DNA from: Desulfobacula sp.
GTDB taxonomy: Bacteria > Desulfobacterota > Desulfobacteria > Desulfobacterales > Desulfobacteraceae
Direction: 5' to 3'
Assembly (NCBI RefSeq): GCF_030145145.1
Contig: NZ_JAQYWD010000007.1
Coordinates: 93,012-157,011, forward strand
Length of the DNA: 64,000 nucleotides
This document shows, piece by piece, positions 60,515 through 64,000 of this stretch. The position numbers and the translations under genes were made by a program. Numbering within the stretch: the first letter of the stretch is position 1; each line of letters opens with the position of its first letter. The notes under the pieces were generated by a model that made no database searches, had not been told where the DNA came from, and saw only the letters and a list, made by a program, of their open reading frames with translations.

Positions 60515-62035
60515 TTATTCTTTAATTGCCATGGCAAAAAGCTGGATTTGAGCCTCTTTTTCCATCATGATATCGACATTGCTGCCAAAAAAAGTGTTGG
60601 AAAATATTGAAATCAGGTCTTCCTTGTTCCTGTAAATCAATCGCCATTCAAGCAAATGGTCCATGAATATCTTGTCCGGGTTGGGTTGAAAGTTACCGAT
60701 TACGAGGATGCCCCCCGGGTTTAAGAATTCATGGCACCGGTTTGCCAGCATCACGAAGAGGTCTTCATCCAGATAATCAAAAAGGCCTCCCGAATAGATG
60801 ATGTCCTGTTTTTCCAGGTGCTGGGATGAGGTACCCAGGGCCCATTTGATCAGGTTGTCTTTCATGATCCTGATGGTGGCATTGTGAGAAAAGGACCTGG
60901 AGATGTCATCCGTGTATTTCAACGCTTCAGGGTCGATGTCAAGACAGGTGGCCGTCACCTTGTCGTCCTGGTCAAAGGCTTTGATAAAATCAAACAGTTC
61001 CCGACTGGGCCCACATGCGAGGTTCATGATGTTGACATGGTCTTTGTGCCGAAGCACCCGATTGCTCTGTTCTTCAAGCATGTGGGCCAGAAATTTTCTT
61101 CTGCCCCTGACCGCCCTGCATGGGGGACGGTTGAGCAACCACCCATCCACCAGTTTTCCGATTTTTCCATCCCCGGAAGGTGTGTTCTGGTACATCATCT
61201 CAATCATCTTAAAGTCCCCGGCATATCCATTGGGTTTGAAATAAGCTCTTTCCGTAAGGCTGGAGCGCATAAAATAAGGAAAGGTCTCTTTAAAGAGATA
61301 CCCCCAGACGTCATCCTTGAGATCAGAATCCGCAAGGATGTGATGGAAGGCTTCCAGTTCGTTGAAAAAAATATCCATGGCATCCGTGAAATCTGATTGA
61401 ATCTTGTCCTGGATTGTGTCGGTTGGTTCCTGCTGCAGGCGAAGAGAAAGGTTAAACAGCTCCGCCTTAAGATCTTCAATAATCCGGTTGCTGAGTCTTC
61501 CTTCCCTGGAGTTGAAAAAGTCCAGAGGCAGGGGTTTGGACTCGACAAAATTGTGGGCGCCCGTGGAAAGGGATGCTGCATAGGCTTTCAGGGGGGATCT
61601 CTCCGTTAAGATGTTGCGGAATTTTTTACAGATACCCGTTGTGATAAAGGTGATAAACCGGCCATAGAGTTCAGGATCCTCCTTTTGCATTTTATCCACA
61701 AGTTCACCCTGAAAGACATTTACAAAGGTGTTTTCAACCGCACTGATATCCCTGACCCGGGAAATACCGTCAAAAAAACCGATTTCACCGAAAAATTCAT
61801 TGGCCCCCAGAATGGCCACCACCACTTTGGTGTCATCCATGGTATAAGAGACATCCATGGCACCGGATTCAATATAATAGAGGGACCGGGAGATGTCGTC
61901 CCTTATGTTCAGGTCCTGGCCTTTTTTCAGGTTCAACCCCTTTGAATAGGGCATGATTTCCCTGATGAGCATTTTTTCCTGAAATGCCTTGTCAATACAA
62001 CAGGTGGAATCTTTCACAGCAGAAATATAGGTCAT
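60515..62035 (-). CDS. Cyclic nucleotide-binding domain fused to a methyltransferase-like domain
   Basis: A 506-residue protein. Residues about 25-150 form a CRP-type cNMP-binding domain (YYIESGAMDVSY, GEIGFFDGISRVRDI). A helical middle region of about 150 residues follows. The C-terminal domain is a class I methyltransferase fold with MNLACGPSRELFDFI and CLDIDPEALKY as the SAM-site motifs. There is no HTH, so it is not a CRP regulator. The start at 62035 is supported by AAAGGA upstream. It may methylate a small molecule or protein under nucleotide control. Confidence 0.85.
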   Translation of the reverse strand: MTYISAVKDSTCCIDKAFQEKMLIREIMPYSKGLNLKKGQDLNIRDDISRSLYYIESGAMDVSYTMDDTKVVVAILGANEFFGEIGFFDGISRVRDISAVENTFVNVFQGELVDKMQKEDPELYGRFITFITTGICKKFRNILTERSPLKAYAASLSTGAHNFVESKPLPLDFFNSREGRLSNRIIEDLKAELFNLSLRLQQEPTDTIQDKIQSDFTDAMDIFFNELEAFHHILADSDLKDDVWGYLFKETFPYFMRSSLTERAYFKPNGYAGDFKMIEMMYQNTPSGDGKIGKLVDGWLLNRPPCRAVRGRRKFLAHMLEEQSNRVLRHKDHVNIMNLACGPSRELFDFIKAFDQDDKVTATCLDIDPEALKYTDDISRSFSHNATIRIMKDNLIKWALGTSSQHLEKQDIIYSGGLFDYLDEDLFVMLANRCHEFLNPGGILVIGNFQPNPDKIFMDHLLEWRLIYRNKEDLISIFSNTFFGSNVDIMMEKEAQIQLFAMAIKE

Positions 62036-62086
62036 CAGGCGTCCTTTCTTTGAAAAATTAAGTAACTCTTTCGGGGGCAGCGCCAT

Positions 62087-62858
62087 TTGACAGCGCCCTT
62101 ATCCCAGGAGGTCATTGCTGGAATCATTGATCCGTCCAAAGTATTGCAAAATCAGGGCCATCTTGATAATTTGATGGGTCGGATGGGAAAGAGCACTGGT
62201 TTACCGGTAAAAAATGGCGGCACCCTCCCCTTTTGGCAAAAAGATTTTAATGAAATATCATCAAAAGAGGTGGTATGTCATTATTTTTCAATGGGGTTTC
62301 ATCAATGTTCTCTGAGTAAATTTAAACACCCGAGATCCTGTCCCCTGAATTCTTAAAAGTTACAATTTTGTTTTAATTATCAACACCATTTTTAAGATGG
62401 GTTTATATATTCCTCAACTTTAGGAGTTGGCTATTTTTACATGGGGTCAGGCTTTCCTTATGGCAGTTTTTAACCGTCTGGTTATGAAATAAGAAATCTG
62501 ACGCAAACAGGTTAACCGTTCTTTTCTTATAATGCAAATATGAAATATTTATAATACGATAATGTAATAAAAAACACGTTACCCTACACTACCGGCCCCC
62601 ATGACAAGTTTATTTTTGTATGTTTAAATATAAATTTATTTAAAAAACAGATAGTTATATATTTTTATTTTTATTTTTTTACAGATGGCACTTTTTTTGT
62701 ATTACCGGGTTAATTGCTGACTACAACAGGTTATGATTGGTTTCAAGACGTTTGTAATCATGAAAAAACGATGCATCAGATGAGAACAGAGAAAAGAAAA
62801 AAAATAAAATAAATACCGCATTAAGGTTTAATTAATTTAACACCGTAAGGAGAAAAAA
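62087..62858. other. Long AT-rich gap before the TRAP receptor gene
   Basis: About 770 bases without a convincing gene. The 89-codon plus-strand frame at its left end has no ribosome site or recognisable motif and is not called. The right half is very AT-rich and holds a sigma-54-like element at 62686. No RNA structure of a known class was recognised. Confidence 0.5.
62686..62701 (+). promoter_or_regulatory. Possible sigma-54 promoter of the TRAP receptor gene
   Basis: TGGCACTTTTTTTGTA has a perfect -24 element and ten-base spacing but GT at -12. It lies about 160 bases before the start codon. Many TRAP receptor genes for organic acids are controlled by sigma-54, which supports the call modestly. 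Confidence 0.4.
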
Positions 62859-63911
62859 ATGACAGGAAAAACAATTTTAAAGAAATTGGCACTCATTTCA
62901 ATGGTTTTACTCGTTTGTAGTGTGTTTACGATTGGTTCTTCATTTGCCGGGGACAAAGTATACCGATGGAAACTTCAATCCGGGTATCCCCATGGCGATC
63001 TTTCGTTTGAGCTGTTAAAGGGATTTGCTGCAGATGTAAAAAAATTCAGTAACGGCAAACTTGTGATCTCTGTTTTTGCCGATGCGGAGATTGTGCCCCT
63101 GGAGCAATTGTTTGAATCCACTCAAAGAGGTGTGCTGGATATCCTGCACTGTATGGGAGCGTTCTGGGGCGGCATTGTTCCTGTGGGAGAAATTGAGTTT
63201 GGCATCCCGTTTGCCTATACCATAGACGAAGCAGATACGTTTGCAGCCAAAGGGGAAGTCATCCGGGATTTTTACTACGAAAAAGGCTTTGTCGACCTGT
63301 TACGACAGGAATATGGAAAACATGGTCTTTACTGGCTGGATATGCATACCTATGGCGGACCGTTTGTCCTCTCAACCAAACCCCTGGATACCTATGATGA
63401 TTGGAAAGGTGTCAAAATCAGGGACGAGGGAATCTATACCCAGTTCCACAACATGATCGGTGCAAGAGGGACCTATGTATCCGGTGGCGAAGCCTATATG
63501 GCATTAAAACTGGGCACGCTTGACGCCAGCCAGTGGGACATCAGTGCCATATCCGGTCTTAAATGGCATGAAGTGGCGCCCTATTGGGTACAAGCCGGAG
63601 ACAACGATCATGTCATCGGTCACATGCTCATCAACGATAAATCCTGGAAGTCTTTGCCGGAAAATTTACAGATAGCCCTGCAAAAAGCAGCAAAGAATTA
63701 TTGGACGGCCACTGTAAAAGGGTATGGTGCAGAATTTGAAAATGCAAAAAAAATGGTAGAAAAAGGCACCCTGAAAGTCAGCCGGGTAAAACCGGAAGCC
63801 ATCGAAAAACACAAAAAAATAGCCCATGAAATCTGGGACGAGGTGGCAACGAGAGATGCTGCCTCTGCAAAAGCGATCCAGATGATCAAAGAATGGAGAG
63901 GGGTCAAATAG
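62859..63911 (+). CDS. TRAP transporter solute-binding protein (DctP family)
   Basis: A 350-residue periplasmic receptor. Residues 1-30 are a signal peptide (LALISMVLLVCSVFTIGSSF then AG). The mature start YRWKLQSGYPHGDLSF, the segment VRGVLDI-like TQRGVLDILHCMG and the conserved Arg region WKGVKIRDEGIYTQF match DctP proteins, which bind a carboxylate through that arginine. The length is usual. AAGGAG precedes the ATG. The matching membrane genes would lie beyond the right edge. Confidence 0.93.
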   Translation: MTGKTILKKLALISMVLLVCSVFTIGSSFAGDKVYRWKLQSGYPHGDLSFELLKGFAADVKKFSNGKLVISVFADAEIVPLEQLFESTQRGVLDILHCMGAFWGGIVPVGEIEFGIPFAYTIDEADTFAAKGEVIRDFYYEKGFVDLLRQEYGKHGLYWLDMHTYGGPFVLSTKPLDTYDDWKGVKIRDEGIYTQFHNMIGARGTYVSGGEAYMALKLGTLDASQWDISAISGLKWHEVAPYWVQAGDNDHVIGHMLINDKSWKSLPENLQIALQKAAKNYWTATVKGYGAEFENAKKMVEKGTLKVSRVKPEAIEKHKKIAHEIWDEVATRDAASAKAIQMIKEWRGVK

Positions 63912-64000
63912 TTTTTGCCCAAACACGGGTTTTCGGTCAGGCACTAAATAAGCATTTATTACAGGGTCATAAAAAGACTGGCATCAGGCGGCTTAAGGGC
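63912..64000. other. End of window: short downstream stretch
   Basis: The last 89 bases after the TRAP receptor contain no start of a recognisable gene and no clear terminator stem. Confidence 0.4.

Noticed and set aside
62087..62356. 89-codon plus-strand frame upstream of the TRAP receptor
   Set aside because: Starts exactly at the next gene's edge without a ribosome site; no recognisable domain.

Overview
The window looks like part of the chromosome of a strictly anaerobic, flagellated sulfate-reducing bacterium of the Desulfobacteraceae type (Desulfobacterota). This rests on an HdrABC/MvhD/MetFV-type operon with DsrE and TusA sulfur carriers, multihaem cytochrome c genes with HybA/HybB-like partners, CbiK, an RACo-like corrinoid activator, many sigma-54 enhancer-binding regulators, and Liv and TRAP uptake systems. 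Taxonomy is inferred from gene content and gene style, not from a marker gene. Two genes (an M81 peptidase at 17.1 kb and katG at 50.6 kb) have a visibly different, more GC-rich codon style and look acquired.

Layout. 0-3.4 kb: end of pgi, fabH, and a split NtrC-like pair (receiver plus sigma-54 activator). 3.6-8.6 kb: livKHMGF. 8.6-14.7 kb: sigma-54 regulator A, a 29-codon membrane peptide, thioredoxin, RACo-like ASKHA protein and an ACR3-type permease fused to a universal stress domain. 14.8-20.7 kb: flavodoxin, YdcZ-type transporter, CbiK, M81 peptidase, DUF1611 protein and an orphan gene. 20.8-24.3 kb: a thiol/quinone redox cluster (NapH-like ferredoxin, 53-residue CxxC protein, TlpA, DsbA, DsbB) next to a palindromic repeat. 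24.5-29.0 kb: a multihaem cytochrome with an in-frame UGA, plus NrfD/HybB, HybA and a TusA-like protein, divergent from sigma-54 regulator B. 30.6-34.1 kb: DUF1638 mini-operon, regulator C and a candidate sigma-54 small RNA. 34.2-42.5 kb: an eleven-gene TusA/MvhD/HdrAABC/DsrE/MetVF operon. 42.6-50 kb: assorted genes, tRNA-Val, and a DUF1538-DUF1538-PII-CBS operon behind a broken gene. 50-64 kb: PerR-like regulator and katG, IS110 remnant, YbaK, pirin, LysE, an ECF sigma/anti-sigma operon, flagellin, HD-GYP protein, cNMP-binding/methyltransferase fusion and a TRAP solute receptor.

Main discovery candidate: two cytochrome ORFs (24516-25820 and 25821-26537, minus strand) are one gene interrupted by a single UGA. 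The UGA sits where the octahaem tetrathionate reductase family has its active-site cysteine (NNFC becomes NNY-UGA). A stem-loop with an AGGCU apical loop follows at SECIS distance. The conserved D-x-x-K of the active site is intact downstream. This predicts a selenocysteine-containing, 13-CxxCH octahaem-reductase homologue fed by a HybA/HybB quinol module.

Second theme: three paralogous regulators (A, B, C) share cysteine-rich PAS domains and a sigma-54 AAA+ domain. A and C have nearly the same recognition helix, and both loci carry GTAACG/GTAACGTTAC operators near sigma-54 promoters. B has a different helix and sits by TTTAAAC dyads. Together they appear to wire redox or one-carbon status to the thioredoxin/RACo, cytochrome and Hdr-MetFV modules, and probably to a small RNA.
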